Of a stretch of DNA of 64,000 nucleotides, positions 10,425-22,045 are shown in pieces. Each line of letters starts with the position of its first letter. The stretch's first letter is position 1. The notes under the pieces were generated by a model. It was not told where the DNA came from, did not search any database, and saw only the letters and a list, made by a program, of their open reading frames with translations. This DNA is from Pseudo-nitzschia pungens (lineage: Eukaryota > Bacillariophyta > Bacillariophyceae > Bacillariales > Bacillariaceae), in the NCBI GenBank assembly GCA_037355855.1, contig CM074762.1:992001-1056000 (forward strand). The letters are read 5' to 3'. A program made the position numbers and the translations under genes.

Positions 10425-11794
10425 CACCCACCTTTGACATTATTTTTGACAGCAGTTCGGTAAACCTTACTGTCACAATGTGACTACGAGTACCAAACAC
10501 CCCTTGTTGACACACAGTGCCTGGCGGGCACGACACCGCACGACACGACGCGACACGACGCGACGCGACGAGATTCGGATGATTCCTAATCTTACCGTAG
10601 AAGCAAACCTTACCTACGGTAATTACGAGTCGAAAGAATTTTTTTACGGTGCCACCATCCCGTTCTTCGGCGTTCCCGTCATCACGGATGCGCCCCCGCG
10701 TAAGGTTTACGGTGCGAGAACCCCCTTCTCCTCCTCGAGATGGTTCTTCGCGGCGCGATAGCTCCCGGTAGAATTACCGGGTAAGGTTGCGGCACGTCCG
10801 AGCGGTCGCAGCGGGGGTTGCGAACGGAAGGGGTCCCCACGAAGGGGAACGCCCGCCGCCGCACCGGTAGGCAGGAGTAATTACCGCACCGCACTCGTAC
10901 CCTTGCTCGGACGATCGCTGGGGATCGGAAACCGCATCCATTCATCCATCCATCCACCGCGGCGCGGCACGGCACGGCAAAGGGCGGGTGTTTCGCGGGG
11001 CTCCGAACGGAACGGAACGGAACGGAACGGTTTCGACACCGCGCCGCGGGGTTGTCGGAGCGGATGGATCGAGCGGCACGGTGCCGCTCGATCCATCCGC
11101 GCGCAGCGTCCGAACCCTTGGTCATCCCGAGCGGCAATGCATCTCCATCCCGCGGACAAGGCGGGACCATTTTTTCGTTCCGTGTATCTATAACGATGAT
11201 TGTTATTATTATCATTATCATTACGATTAGTTGGGATGCATAAAATAGTTTCAAGTACCGTACGCATGTAGCAATCTATGGATTTGGCTCGGTGCGCCGT
11301 TTCCGCTTCGGAGATCGATCGTTGCGCGGTGGAACTCCCGCCGGAGGGGTTCCCTCGAACGACCGGGCAGAAAGCAGATCTGCTCGGCTCGCGGAATTGG
11401 ATGCTGTGCGGTGCGCCCGATCTCCGGAGCCGTCGCGACATCCCGTGGGATTGGATTGGATTGGATTGGATTGGATTGGATTCATTCATTCCGCCTCCTC
11501 TCCGCGATGAGATGCCGCCGTGCGAACCGGGAAACGGAAGCGAGTGTCCCGTCCCGCAATGCTCTCGCACTTCCGCGTTGGGTTTTCCGTCTGGCGTCTA
11601 GCGTCCGCCTGCTTTGGCATTGCGTGGCTTGTTCCTGGCTTTCATCGCGTTGTGTTGCATCGTGGTCTAGTACTCTGTTCTGTTCGGTTCGGTTCGGTTC
11701 TCTTTCTTCGGCGTTCCTCTCCCCCACAAAGAAACCCGAATGAGAACCAATCTCCGAACAACGATCGTCTCGTCTCGTCTCTTCTCTTCCCTCT
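10425..11794. other. Gene-free stretch with palindrome and GGATT repeat
   Basis: Holds CGACACGACG repeats (10530-10570), GGAACGGAACG repeats (11005-11030), a 41-nt palindrome (11060-11100, listed separately), and about eight GGATT units at 11450-11482. Open frames occur on both strands, but no domain or splice-supported model was found. Confidence 0.45.
11060..11100. repeat. 41-nt perfect palindrome, 1-nt spacer
   Basis: Arms 11060-11079 and 11081-11100 are exact reverse complements: 20 bp each, arm GCGGATGGATCGAGCGGCAC, with a single G between. Such a structure would extrude as a cruciform or fold as a tight RNA hairpin. It lies in a GC-rich gene-free region. Confidence 0.95.
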
Positions 11795-13024
11795 CTAACT
11801 GACCAACAAACCACCACCGTGTTCGTGGCGGCGGGGAGGATGGCACACCGGAAAACTGTCCTCCGTCTCCGTGTCCGAAACCGAGGCGTCGTCGTCGTCG
11901 TCGTCCCGGGCCTCGGTCGCGCCGCTCCCTCGGTCGCTTTCCGGGGAAGCGGCGCGTCGGTGCAGCATGGCGATCCGCTCCCGAAAGGTGGGTCGCCTTC
12001 CCGCCGCCGGGTCGTCCCCCGTGGAGACCGGATCGCGACGATCCCGATCGATCCGCATCGCGCTTCGAGCGGGATGGTTCTGCCGCTGCTGCTGCTGCTG
12101 TTGGAGTTGCTGTTGTCGCTGCTGCTGTCGCTGTCGCTGCCGGGAGTGTTGTTGCTTTCTTTCTTTCGTCACGCGAATGTCTCGAAACGCCTGGGCCTGG
12201 GAAAGCGGCGGAATCGTGGAGCGGGTCCGATGCATGCATGCATGCCACGCGCACGCGGGCGGTCGGGACCGATGGCATCCACGAAGCACGAGACGGGAGA
12301 CGAGACAAGACAACAAAAAGACCGTGAGGGGAACGAACGAATCGAATCGAATCGAATCAATCATTGCAAACGGTCCCCATCCGCGGAAACGTGCCGCGCG
12401 GGATGGGATCCAACAGCGGCGTGTTCTTTTGATGACGGTGGAGAAGTTGCTGTCGCATCGGGCATTCCTCCCAATCACGAGAATGCCTGGTTGCCTGTTT
12501 GCCTGGTTGCCTGCTTTCCACTCCACCACCACCACCACCAACAACAACAACAGACGCAAACGCAAAAACGCGAATGGCAATCATCCATCGGGGTGCGCCA
12601 TGCCTTTTTTCCGTGAGACCACACCACCTACCGTTTTGTTGGTCGCCCGCTCCTCGCCAATCTCCCGGTAGAATCCGCCGCCGCGTTGTTCCAGGAACCT
12701 CCCGGCCCCACCGGCCTGTCCATCCCGGATGGTGGCCATGATCTTCTTGACGATTTCCAGCTTGGAACCCTTGCGAGCCATCTTGTAGTCCGGGTAGTGT
12801 TTCCTGAGCAACTTGTTGAAGAGAACGTTGCCCGGGTGGAACCGGATGCCCTTGCCCCTCCCGCACAGGACGTCCCGGTCCGTGGGGGAAAGGATCTCGG
12901 CGGTGGTGTCGGGATGCGGAGTCGATTTCGGGTTCGGTTTCGGTTTGGATTTCGAATTCGAATTCGAATTCGAATCGGAGTGTTTCTTCTTGAAAGAGAA
13001 TTTGGTAGCTGTGATAGTCGCCAT
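11795..13024 (-). CDS. DUF6824-domain protein, two exons
   Basis: Model: exon 1 13024..12632, intron 12631..12197 (GTAGGT...CAG, 435 nt), exon 2 12196..11795, giving 264 residues. The first in-frame ATG is 13024. The domain starts PTDRDVLCGRGKG, continues HPGNVLFNKLL and ends across the splice as ATNKT|AQAFRDIR, close to the family pattern KTSQAFRD. A second AG six bases downstream is also in frame, so the exact acceptor is not certain. The family is common in diatoms and other stramenopiles; a nuclear or DNA-related role is often guessed but not established. The N-terminus is a Ser/Asn/Lys/Pro repeat; the C-terminus has a Gln-rich segment and an acidic DDDDDD run. Antisense open frames here are shadows. 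Confidence 0.85.
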
Positions 13025-15290
13025 GCTCGTGGTTCTGTGATTGCGTGTATGTCGGTGCACAACCAAAGGTAAGGTTTTCGATCCCAAGAAGAGAGAGTGA
13101 ATTAGGAATACTGTGAGCGGTGCGAGGAATGCAATTCTACAAAAAAAATTGCAGGCATGGGAACTCGATTGAACGCTTTGGTTGTTTGCGTTTGTGAGTT
13201 TGTATGTGTATTTGTGTTGGTTCGGTTCTGGTTGGTTGTCGTGGGAATCGTGTCAACCAACTACGTACTTGTGCAGTAATTATGATGTGAGATTGCGGTG
13301 TGATGATGTGATGTGTGTAATTGCGATCCAGTTCTCTTTCCTTCAGACTTCAGAGAGGGATACTAAGGTTACGGAAATTACTCGTACTTTGTTTTTGATA
13401 CAGTACCGTACCGCGATTGCAGCGAAGAACACGAAATGACAAGATCATGGAAATAAAGAAGGGATAAAGAAGCTTCCGTGACAACTTTTGAGTAGTTCTT
13501 TGGTCCGGTGTCTTGTCTTGCTTTTTGCTTTGTTAACGTTCTCGGACCTTAAAATTACGGGCTGGTCCTTTCGTTCGTGGATTAGAGAATTTCGGAGGGA
13601 TTGAATTGCTTGGTGGGGAGTGTGGCACATGATGATGCTATGTCGTGATATTACGGCTACAAGTAATACCAGCGAACGTTACTACAAAATTCTTGTCAGC
13701 TGTCCCCCGGTTCTACGTCCCCGACTACTAATTTCTACTGTAACCCGGGGACAGCTGATAGGAATTCTGTAGTACACATAAGGTTTACTCGTACGCACCT
13801 AAGATTACTTCGAAACTCTAGAAACTATTTTCTATTTTGCGGGAACCTTTTCTGCTTGTACGGGAGCGTTACAGTACCGTAACACATTTTTTTGGAGGAC
13901 CCACTGTAGGAAAATGTGCTTTCCCGCAGACTCATTGTGTTAAAAATAACCGGTCGAGTAGTTAGGACACTTTTTCCCTTGCAATCATCGGTGATTTCAT
14001 GAAAACAGAAAACATTCTTCTAGTAAGGTTTCTTACTGTGTCTACAAAGGTGTATCGGTTGAGCTGTAATCTGAAAGTGTGCAGTAAGTAAATGCCTGAT
14101 TCTAAAAACCGAACTACTCTTGGTGTCACAGGCAGAGAACGTGTCGTGTTCGGGTGTCAGGCCCATTGTGTGATCGCTGATTTGTTCAAAAAGTGTTCGT
14201 AGCACGGGGACTAAAAAAAAATAATCCTACGGCACTTCTAATTTTGAATACTGTATTACTCTTGGTCTTGGTTGAATTCGATTACGTGTACGTAATATTG
14301 TTATTTTAAAGAAACGGTAGATTACAAATTACGCACCGGTGAGGTTAGGAGGATAAACAATTATTTCAATGTAGGCATATATATATGAAACTTTGTATTT
14401 CGGGAACACATAAAAGGGTCATCTGAGTAAACCTTAACCACTTACTTAAATGAGTCCTCCGAGGGGGGCCTCACTGGAGCTACATAAAATATAAGTAAGG
14501 AATCCTTGACTAAATGAAAACGAATCCCACAATGTTCAATTTTTCCCGGTCATTGGAACCCGATAGAGTTTTTGTTTTCATTTAACGGGATTCCAAATTC
14601 TGATAAATTGCGCGCCATAAATAAGTAACTGGGGGTTACCGGTACATAAACGATACGAAGTATTATAATATTATTTAACTTCTATTTCGGGAATGACTCA
14701 GTAACCTTAGTTAACCTTAATCTTACGTGTACAACACCAGTCCGTCTTTCCGTCGTTGGGTACACGTACCGTACGGCCGGACTTGGCTTGTGAAGGACTG
14801 GTCGTTTTGGACCATAGAATGGCAGCCACTAATGAGTGGAATATCCATCGGTGGTACGTGTACCTGGTAAGTTACGTACGAGTGCTACGGAGTAGAAGTA
14901 TTTCGCACTTCGTTATCCCTTTGTACTCACCGGTACATTAGTAAATTACTGGTAGCTCAATCTTCCGCCATCCATCAACATTATATTAGGAGACTGTAGA
15001 CAGCAGCATGGAAGATTGCCGATGTAGTCTATCGGTATTCGAACTTTGTGTACGCGACAACGTTCGACCCCATCAACATACTCGCACGAGTAAGGTTCTT
15101 ACTACCATTATTTTCTATTCCCGCTAGCGCACGTTGCATTACATCTTGTTCCAACGGAACAAAGCAGCAGGTGCGAGCATCGCGAGCATGAGGCAGCCAC
15201 ACGTCGGTTGACTCTCGCGTTCTCCGAGAGTGAAACACTGCGATAGTTTCCTTCCGTTCGATTTCGTCTTTGTTTCGAGTCGAATCCACA
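13025..15290. other. Intergenic, inverted-repeat element, no gene
   Basis: About 2.3 kb between divergent genes, AT-rich with many GTAAGG, AACCTTA and TACGAGTA-type motifs (for example 13783-13800, 14690-14780 and 15085-15105). A 93-bp inverted-repeat element lies at 13681-13773. Open frames are short and unrecognised. Confidence 0.5.
13681..13773. mobile_element. 93-bp hairpin MITE-like element
   Basis: Arms 13681-13712 and 13742-13773 are inverted repeats of 32 nt with about four mismatches. The left arm starts ACTACAAAATTCTTGTCAGC and the right arm reads back as ACTACAGAATTCCTATCAGC. Both ends abut TA, which fits a TA target duplication. The same terminal sequence opens an insert inside the foldback element at 21355, so this is a family and not a chance hairpin. 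Confidence 0.75.
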
Positions 15291-16055
15291 ATGTCGAAGC
15301 CCATCGACTACTCCAAGTGGGATCACCTGGACGTGTCCAGCAGCGAGGACGAAAGCGATGACAAGAACGGAGACATCCCCCGAGTTACCCGGCTGGAGGC
15401 GCCGAGCACGGTCACCTTTGGCGGCGGGTCTTCGGCCCTGCAGGCCTCTTCCGAGCTGCCTGCTGCCAGCCCCAACCGCAGCGCGCTCCCCAGGGCCGGT
15501 TCCACCGGAACTACCGATGCCTCCTCCCCACCACCATCCTGGACCGAGCGCGGGGGCAGCGCGTCGATCGACAATTTGCCCCTCTACTGGGCACAGGATC
15601 GATATGCGGTGACCCTGCGACTGGAGCTGGGGGAGGGAGACGCCGTGGCAGCGGTGGACCTACAGGGGATCCTCCCCTACCGAGACCGGTGTGCGGCCGT
15701 CGGAACGACCCTCACCAAGGTGGTAGTGCGCTCCAAATCGGGAAGGGTAATGCTGGAGGACGCCCTACCGCACCCCGTCCACGGAGCCGAGGAGGATGGC
15801 AACGAACCCGAAGCGGACTGGTCCGTCGAACCCGTGGCGTGGAACAACAAAAAGTACCTCACCCTTGTTTTGCACAAGGCTGTTCCGATGCATGGACTGA
15901 GCCTGTGGTGGCGCAGGCCTCTCCGGGGGGTCCCGGAGATCGATCTGGCCCGCGCCAAGGGTTCAGGCGAGGCTGCCTCGAAGGACTTTCTCGAGGCTTG
16001 GGAACGGGCACACGAGCTCTTTCGCGAAGGGAAACGAACCGCGAAGAAGACGTGA
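15291..16055 (+). CDS. CS-domain (p23/NudC-like) protein
   Basis: 254 residues, single exon; the first ATG in frame is 15291. The N-terminus PIDYSKWDHLDVSSSEDE resembles the opening peptide of Cdc37 and related Hsp90 co-factors. A Ser/Pro/Gly linker follows (about 30-85). Residues about 95-205 fit a CS fold: YWAQDRYAVTLRLEL, AAVDLQGILPY, and W-NNKKYLTLVLHKA. CS domains bind Hsp90 or act as small chaperones in the cytosol. The pairing of a Cdc37-like start with a CS domain suggests an Hsp90 co-chaperone role, which is inference. It is followed by a Lys/Arg-rich C-terminal helix. I cannot say whether it is p23-, Sgt1- or NudC-related. Confidence 0.75.
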   Translation: MSKPIDYSKWDHLDVSSSEDESDDKNGDIPRVTRLEAPSTVTFGGGSSALQASSELPAASPNRSALPRAGSTGTTDASSPPPSWTERGGSASIDNLPLYWAQDRYAVTLRLELGEGDAVAAVDLQGILPYRDRCAAVGTTLTKVVVRSKSGRVMLEDALPHPVHGAEEDGNEPEADWSVEPVAWNNKKYLTLVLHKAVPMHGLSLWWRRPLRGVPEIDLARAKGSGEAASKDFLEAWERAHELFREGKRTAKKT

Positions 16056-17685
16056 CGGGAGACCAGGAACTACAGCGCACGGAACGATGCAGTGGTCGAA
16101 GCCCCGATGGTAACGCGCGATGCATCGAACCGAACCGAGAACTTTTTGTTGTTGTAAGGTAAGAGAGAGGGTGCGTGCCCTGGATTTGTTGGAATCGCGA
16201 ATCGCACCAAAACCCCGGCAGGCAAGCATTACCGTGACGATATAACCAATTTTTTTAAAAAGTAGATAGAGACATCGGAATCCAATTGACGATGAAACCG
16301 TATCTGAGCAACGCTTCAGCCACTGGAGAGCATCGCATTGCGGTCGACGATGAGATTCCGCTTTACAAATGCGTTTTCTTCAGCATCCTACTGACGCAGT
16401 TCTCTTCAATTTTTTCCTTCAGAATACAAGTACGATCTGTGCGTGGAAGGCATTGAGTTATTACAAGAATGGAGGTTTCGAGGATTGAAATTACGATACA
16501 CTCTTACTCCGATTCTACGGTAGTTCCGAATCATAATGACTGGTCGCGATGCGTGGACGGTTTCATCCCCCATGTGGCGGTTTTCAAAATTTGACACCAG
16601 TTGCGTTTCGCACCGAGACTTTCATTTGCATAACGTTCAAAAATAGCCTTTTTTTATTACGTGTACCGGTAGATATATGGTAGCTCCTCGAATTCACGAC
16701 AGGTGCATCAAAACATTCTCTAATCGAAGGCTGAAGTCCAGTCTTCCTGTCCTCTCGTTTCAACCAGATCGAACGTTTTGGCCACAGTCGTGTCAACTTT
16801 TCTTCTACAGAAAGCGAACGGTGAACACCGAATGAGTGGCGTTGCGCAGTGTTTGACACTGTCAATGGTAAGCAGATAATGGTGTGCGGTACTTGTACTT
16901 TTGATGACACTTCGACTTCATCGAAACTTCACAAGAAGTAAGGTTTACTGCTGACACAATCAACCTCATTATTTAAAGATACAAGTTCTGCTTTCGGTCA
17001 CAATCTGTTTTGAGTTTCTGATTCGAAAGTGCAAAAGCATGAATCGAATCTCATTTGTTGCCATGGATTTGAGAGAAGTTTCCTAAAAAGATGCCGGTAA
17101 ACCTTACTGGTAAGGTTACCAGTAGACGTACGATTACGAGTAAGATTTACCCGTACCTTACCGTAGTAGAGTTTCTTCTAGCGAGCATTCAATTACTACG
17201 TAAACCCGTAGGAAGAACCGAAGTAAGGCCTTACTTCTTTTCTTTTGATGAGAATGTTTAAAAGCCTGTTGTTGAAATAAAAAGATTCCAATTACATCTA
17301 CCCGTGCATCTTATCCTGTAAGAAATAATTATCAGAAAACGACAGTATTTTTGCATAACAAATCGAAGTGTGAGTGTTTCTTCGAAGGAGCGCGGATGGT
17401 GGAACATATGACATGATCTAGATTTTGAGTCTGTTGTTTTTTAAGCTGCTTTCTTTTTTGTTGTTACTTCGATCAAATCGTTGAAATTCGCTCTTCAACT
17501 GATAAGACAGTGTTTCATATCGTTCCTGTCTCGAAAGACGTGTCGGTTGTTACAGTGAATTTGGTTTTGAATGCCGAATAGGGACGGAACTTAGTATAAC
17601 GTTCTCTTGTCTTAGTCTCCGTTCTTCTTCAGCTCATCACAATCGAACAATCAATACGAATGAGAATAAGATTACTACGTGTGCC
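16056..17685. other. Intergenic, no gene seen
   Basis: About 1.6 kb upstream of the HSF-type gene. It has a cluster of AACCTTAC/GTAAGG and GAGTAAG motifs at 17095-17170. A 108-residue minus-strand open frame near 16.6-16.9 kb has no recognisable domain. Confidence 0.45.
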
Positions 17686-18537
17686 ATGCTTAAATCAAAG
17701 ATGATGAGAATGGAGAATGAACCATCAAGTCCCAGAAACGTTATCGACTTCGATCGCGAGCGCTTTTATATGATTCCCACTTGTCAAGGAGCAAGTAATA
17801 GCACTCTGTTGTTTCCATGGAAATTGCACGACATGCTGCATGTATCGATGATGGAAGCGAAAGAACACATCGTGTCGTGGCTTCCTGATGGAACTGCTTT
17901 CAAGGTTCACAACTCTGATGCATTTGTTGCCGAGATTCTACCAATGTTCTTCAAGCAAACAAAATACAAGTCATTCCAGCGCCAACTCAATCTATGGGGG
18001 TTCGAGAGAATCCAGCATGGTCCGGACAAGGGAGCATACTACCACGAGAATTTCTTGCGTCATAAACCGAGCCTATGCCGATATTTGACGAGAAGGAGCA
18101 AGCGAGCATCTCCTCTTAGTTGTATGCGCACACCGATATCAAAACCTCCAGCGTTTCCAGGGAAAATTGTGCAGGAAGAATCACGTGCGGTTCCGGTTCC
18201 GGTTCCAACTCGATACGACAGAACGATTCCACGAAGAGTTTCGGATGCATCCTCTCGTGGTTACGAGGAAGCTCTCCCGAGGCTTGGTGGAAGCACTAGC
18301 GATTCGCAGGAACTCGCTGAGTTTGGAGGTCTCACCTTTCACCTTCTCGATCAGGACCGATGTGAAGAATTGGATCTTGCATTTAAACCGTATTACGACA
18401 CTCCGGGGAATCATTCTGAGCGAGATCAAAAGAGCAGAAACACCGTTCTTTTACAAGAACTCGAGCAAGGTGTTTTCGGCATACCAAAAATGGCAAACGA
18501 AAGATTCGGATTCACTCCACTGGGTACACAATCATGA
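17686..18537 (+). CDS. HSF-type DNA-binding domain protein
   Basis: 283 residues, single exon, ATG at 17686. Residues about 44-140 form a heat-shock-factor winged-helix domain: FPWKLHDMLHVSMMEAKEHI, then SWLPDGTAFKVHN, then the recognition-helix region FKQTKYKSFQRQLNLWGFER, and the wing with YYHENFLRHKPSLCRYLTR. The domain binds nGAAn-type elements in the nucleus in animals, plants and yeast; the diatom family is large and most members are not characterised. No coiled-coil trimerisation region is obvious after the domain, unlike classical HSF1. The C-terminal half has a short Val-Pro repeat and acidic Leu-rich patches that could be activating. The first 40 residues are Met/Arg-rich and may be partly untranslated if a later ATG is used. 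Confidence 0.9.
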   Translation: MLKSKMMRMENEPSSPRNVIDFDRERFYMIPTCQGASNSTLLFPWKLHDMLHVSMMEAKEHIVSWLPDGTAFKVHNSDAFVAEILPMFFKQTKYKSFQRQLNLWGFERIQHGPDKGAYYHENFLRHKPSLCRYLTRRSKRASPLSCMRTPISKPPAFPGKIVQEESRAVPVPVPTRYDRTIPRRVSDASSRGYEEALPRLGGSTSDSQELAEFGGLTFHLLDQDRCEELDLAFKPYYDTPGNHSERDQKSRNTVLLQELEQGVFGIPKMANERFGFTPLGTQS

Positions 18538-19113
18538 AATAATTTCACAACAAGTTGATCACCCCCACGGCAGCAACCTAATTTTATCAATACTGTCTGC
18601 TAGTGCATGTAACATTAAGAAAAGGACTAACTTTCAAATTCGAAAACGTATTTGAAATCATAGCGCAAGATGTTCGACTACAACACTGAAAGATGGTTCT
18701 ATGTCCGTCAAAACAAGATGATAGGTGACGAGGATTGCAATGTCGGTCAGCTATTCCGACAGCACGGTAAGATTACGGCTACAAGTATGGATATGAGGAA
18801 TGGAGGAAAACGGTTTTCGAATTTTTTTTGTCAACCACGTACAACTTTCGGTGAATTAGTTCGGGTCACAGTTACGTTATTTGGTCTCAAGCAAACTCGT
18901 TGGGAATAGCAGTCATCCCTGACAAAAAAAAATTGAGCTTGATCTTGTACAAATTGATACTATCCTGTTCGAAAATATTATGTAATGCTGAAATTCTAAA
19001 TTACCGTGAACTTCTGGAACTTCTCAAGTCATGAACTTGACACTGTCTGTTCTTCTTTGTTTGAGATTGGGTGCACAAAAGACGGCGATTGAACCTTTCC
19101 TTTCTAATTTGTA
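18538..19113. other. Intergenic, no gene seen
   Basis: Gap between the HSF-type gene and the foldback element. No coding region is supported; the open frame at 18670-18909 has no recognisable domain. Confidence 0.4.
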
Positions 19114-19597
19114 TACTACGAGTCCGATAACAATTGAGACTGGTCCAGTGTGCGCCCAAAATGTAACCAATTTACACGAATTTACACTGAGCGTGCAGGG
19201 AAGGTGCACATACCATAAATAAAAATTCTCTCTGTAATAGATAAATTGTTATAACCTCTTATGGTATCCTATTTTGTTAGTGAAAACCCCACGTTTGAGT
19301 GCCTTACTAAACTCAACCAAAACTCACTTTTTTTGACAATAACGAGAATACAAGACAAGAACACCGAACACCTTGACCATGGTGGATCCGGCAGATACCA
19401 GAGCCAAAGCGCATAGCAAACTGCGACTTAGCAGGGCAGCGACGACGTCCCGGCGTTGTCTCCGCCAGATCTTTGGTTGTTCTTGTTCTTTAAGTTGCGG
19501 TTTGACGGCGGACGGGTTTTCGCGCATCGTGGATGGAGCCGACTGGCAACGGTTGTAATAGAGCAGCGCTGAGCGCCATTGTCGATTGTCGCGTCTC

Positions 19598-19985
19598 CAC
19601 CAGCAGCAAGCAGCAAGCAGCAACGCGTCGATATAATACAGGGGAGGGGAAGCAGCAATACATCGATATAATACAGGGGGGAACCAGCAAGCAGAAACAC
19701 GTCAATATAATACAGGGGGGACAGCAAGCAGCAGCAACGCGTCGATAATACAGGGGGGGGACAGCAAGCAGCAGCAAGCAGCAATACATCGATATAATAC
19801 AGGGGGGACAGCAAGCAGCAACGCGTCGATAGTATACCGACACGACAGCAAACAGCAACGCGTTGATAATACAGGGGGGGGGGGCAGCAAGCAGCAACAA
19901 CGCGTCGATAATACACTGGGGGGGGCAGCAAGCAGCAACCAACGCGTCGATAATACACGGGGGGGACAGCAAGTAGCAAACAGCA
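19598..19985. repeat. Left-arm minisatellite of the foldback element
   Basis: About nine units of roughly 35-45 bp, each made of a CAGCAAGCAGCAACGCGTCG or AATACATCGA block, then ATAATACA and a G-run of 4 to 12. Unit length varies through the number of CAGCAA/CAGCAG triplets and the G-run. The same units occur inverted in the right arm. Confidence 0.85.
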
Positions 19986-20056
19986 GCGAATAACGTACAT
20001 GGGTTTTGCTAGGTTAGACGCGTTGTTTTTGTACTGCAACAACCGACAATGAGGCA

Positions 20057-20293
20057 GTGGTGTGGCTGCAGTGGCACGTCAAAGCTGCGACCAATCTCAA
20101 GACGACAATGGCGTACGGCAATCTAGCTACAGCATCGATGGTACTTACCAATACAAGAAGAGGGGAGCTAGATTTGGTAGATCTAGAGCAACAAATCTAC
20201 AGAGCTGCAGAAGCAATCGGTCCGTTCGACGGGAGAGCTCACTGCGGATACAGCGAGGATGGTACCTACCCCGGCGTTGTAAAAGAGCGCTGA
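20057..20293 (+). pseudogene. Gene-like fragment in foldback centre
   Basis: A 79-codon open stretch in the otherwise repetitive element has ordinary amino-acid use: KAATNLKTTMAYGNLA, then RGELDLVDLEQQIYRAAEAI. It has no ATG in frame at its start. The family is not recognised. It could be a captured host exon or a decayed piece of the element's own gene. Confidence 0.35.
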
Positions 20294-21354
20294 GCGCCAT
20301 TGTCGATTGTCGCGTCTCCACCAGAAGATTGTCGCGTCTCCACCAGCGTCTCCACCATTGTCGATTGTCGATTTTGGTTGTATTTCTTAGTGGTAGTTTA
20401 GATTTGCTTTTGCAAAGTTGCAAAAATAGAAATAATGAATTAGAGTTGCTCCAGTTTGCTCTAGTTGCTTCGAAATAGGTTTTCGATTGTACCCAATAGC
20501 GCCGGCTGTCGATCACTCCCACGTCTTAAGTATCGAACACTTGTGGGATATCCATCTCCATTGGTGGATATCGAACATAGGTACAATAGAAAACCTTGGA
20601 CGTCCACATGGTGGGATTGAAGTCGACCGGCGCCGCAAAGTATAGAAGAACTGATGGGATTGAAGACAGATGTGCTTGTAATCTGATAGGTTAGAGTTGT
20701 CTTTAGTTATTATTCATTTACAGGGGTGGATATCGAACATATGTTACATGAAAACTGGAACACCAAAACACGAATCGAATCGATCAATTGGATCTGCAAG
20801 CAGCAGCAAGCAGCAAGCGCTTCATAATTTCTAATTCTGCAAACAGCAAACAGCAGACAGCAACAACAACAGCAGCAACTTGGCCTCTGACAATGGTGGT
20901 GTATTCAACAATCTACTGGTGGTGGAGACGCGACAATCGCCTGGTGGAGATGCGACAATCGCCTGGTGGAGACGCGACAATCTACTGTCCCCTGTATAGT
21001 ATCGAGGCGTTGCTACTTGCTGTTTATCGACGCGTTGCTGTTTGTCGCATATTGACGCGTTGCTGCTGCTGTCCCCTGTATATCAACGCGTTGCTGCTGT
21101 CCCCTGTATTATCGACGCGTTGTATCCATTTTATCTAAGGCGATGCTAGGGTATGATTTCGCAGGACATAATCCACGCGTCAGACCTAGCAAAACCCCAT
21201 ACGTTATTTGCTGTTCGCTGCTTGCTGCCCCCCCCCTGTATATCGACGCTTTGCTGCTGTTTGCTGCTTGCTGTCCCTGTTGTTTGCTGCTTGCCGCTCG
21301 CTGCTCCCCTGTATATCGACGCTTGCTGCAGTTTGCGACGCGCTTTGGCTCTGG

Positions 21355-21575
21355 TACTACAAAATTCCTATCAGCTGTAATAGGGAGCGGGAGCGGTAGT
21401 GGCAACCTCTTGGTAGCGGGGGAGCGCGCCTTTTTGGAAACGACCATGCTCTGCGGAAGCGGCGACGGCGAAAGCGCAACAACGGCAACGATGGACGACT
21501 ACTCGGCCGTCTCCCACACGGTGTTTTGTGATCGCCCCAAGCGCCACCGCCACCAAAAGAAATCGATCGATCCAG
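21355..21575 (+). mobile_element. Insert with MITE-type end and coding-like segment
   Basis: Just before this point the text matches the outer arm (GCGCTTTGGCTCTGGTA, compare 22331-22347), and it is interrupted at a TA by TACTACAAAATTCCTATCAG, the end of the 93-bp element at 13681-13773. The following 200 bp are GC-rich and read GERAFLETTMLCGSGDGE and DDYSAVSHTVFCDRPKRH in one open frame. No matching opposite end is seen. A gene fragment carried in by a one-ended or rearranged insertion is the simplest reading (inference). Confidence 0.5.
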
Positions 21576-21839
21576 CAACAAGCAGCAACCAGCAGCAACA
21601 GGCAGCAAGCGCTTCATTATTTCTATTTTTGCAACTTTGCAAAAGCAAATCTAAACTACCACTAAGAAATACAACCAAAATCAACAATCGACAATGGTGG
21701 GGACGCTACTGGAGACGCGACAATCGACAACCGACAATGGTGGAGACGCGACAATCAACAATAGTGGAGACCCGACAATCTACTGAGTGGTGGTGGAGAC
21801 CCAACAATCTACTGAGTGGAGACCCGACAAGATAAAGAC

Positions 21840-22045
21840 GGGCGCAGCAACAATCGCGGATAACGGCGGTGCTTCGAACGGGGATCCCGGCGGCAACGGC
21901 GCAGCCGATCACGACAGCCCCGGGCCGTCGGCGGCGCGGGCCGTATCTCCGTCGCGGTCCAACAACGGAGGGTACAACACGGATGCAATTTCACATTCCG
22001 ACACCCGGTCCGACGCCGATTCGAATTCCGATGGGAATGGGGTGT
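21840..22045 (+). pseudogene. GC-rich gene-like fragment in foldback right arm
   Basis: A 205-bp GC-rich stretch between minisatellite blocks reads DNGGASNGDPGGNGAADHDS and DAISHSDTRSDADSNSDG in one open frame, a composition typical of diatom low-complexity coding DNA. It has no counterpart in the left arm, so it is a later insertion. The source gene is unknown. Confidence 0.4.

Noticed and set aside
11819..12671. Plus-strand open frames of about 265 codons
   Set aside because: Antisense to the DUF6824 gene, which has a splice-supported domain on the minus strand.
21143..21835. 230-codon open frame in the foldback element
   Set aside because: Joins minisatellite, inserted fragment and arm sequence; not a gene, although the middle part is noted as a possible captured fragment.
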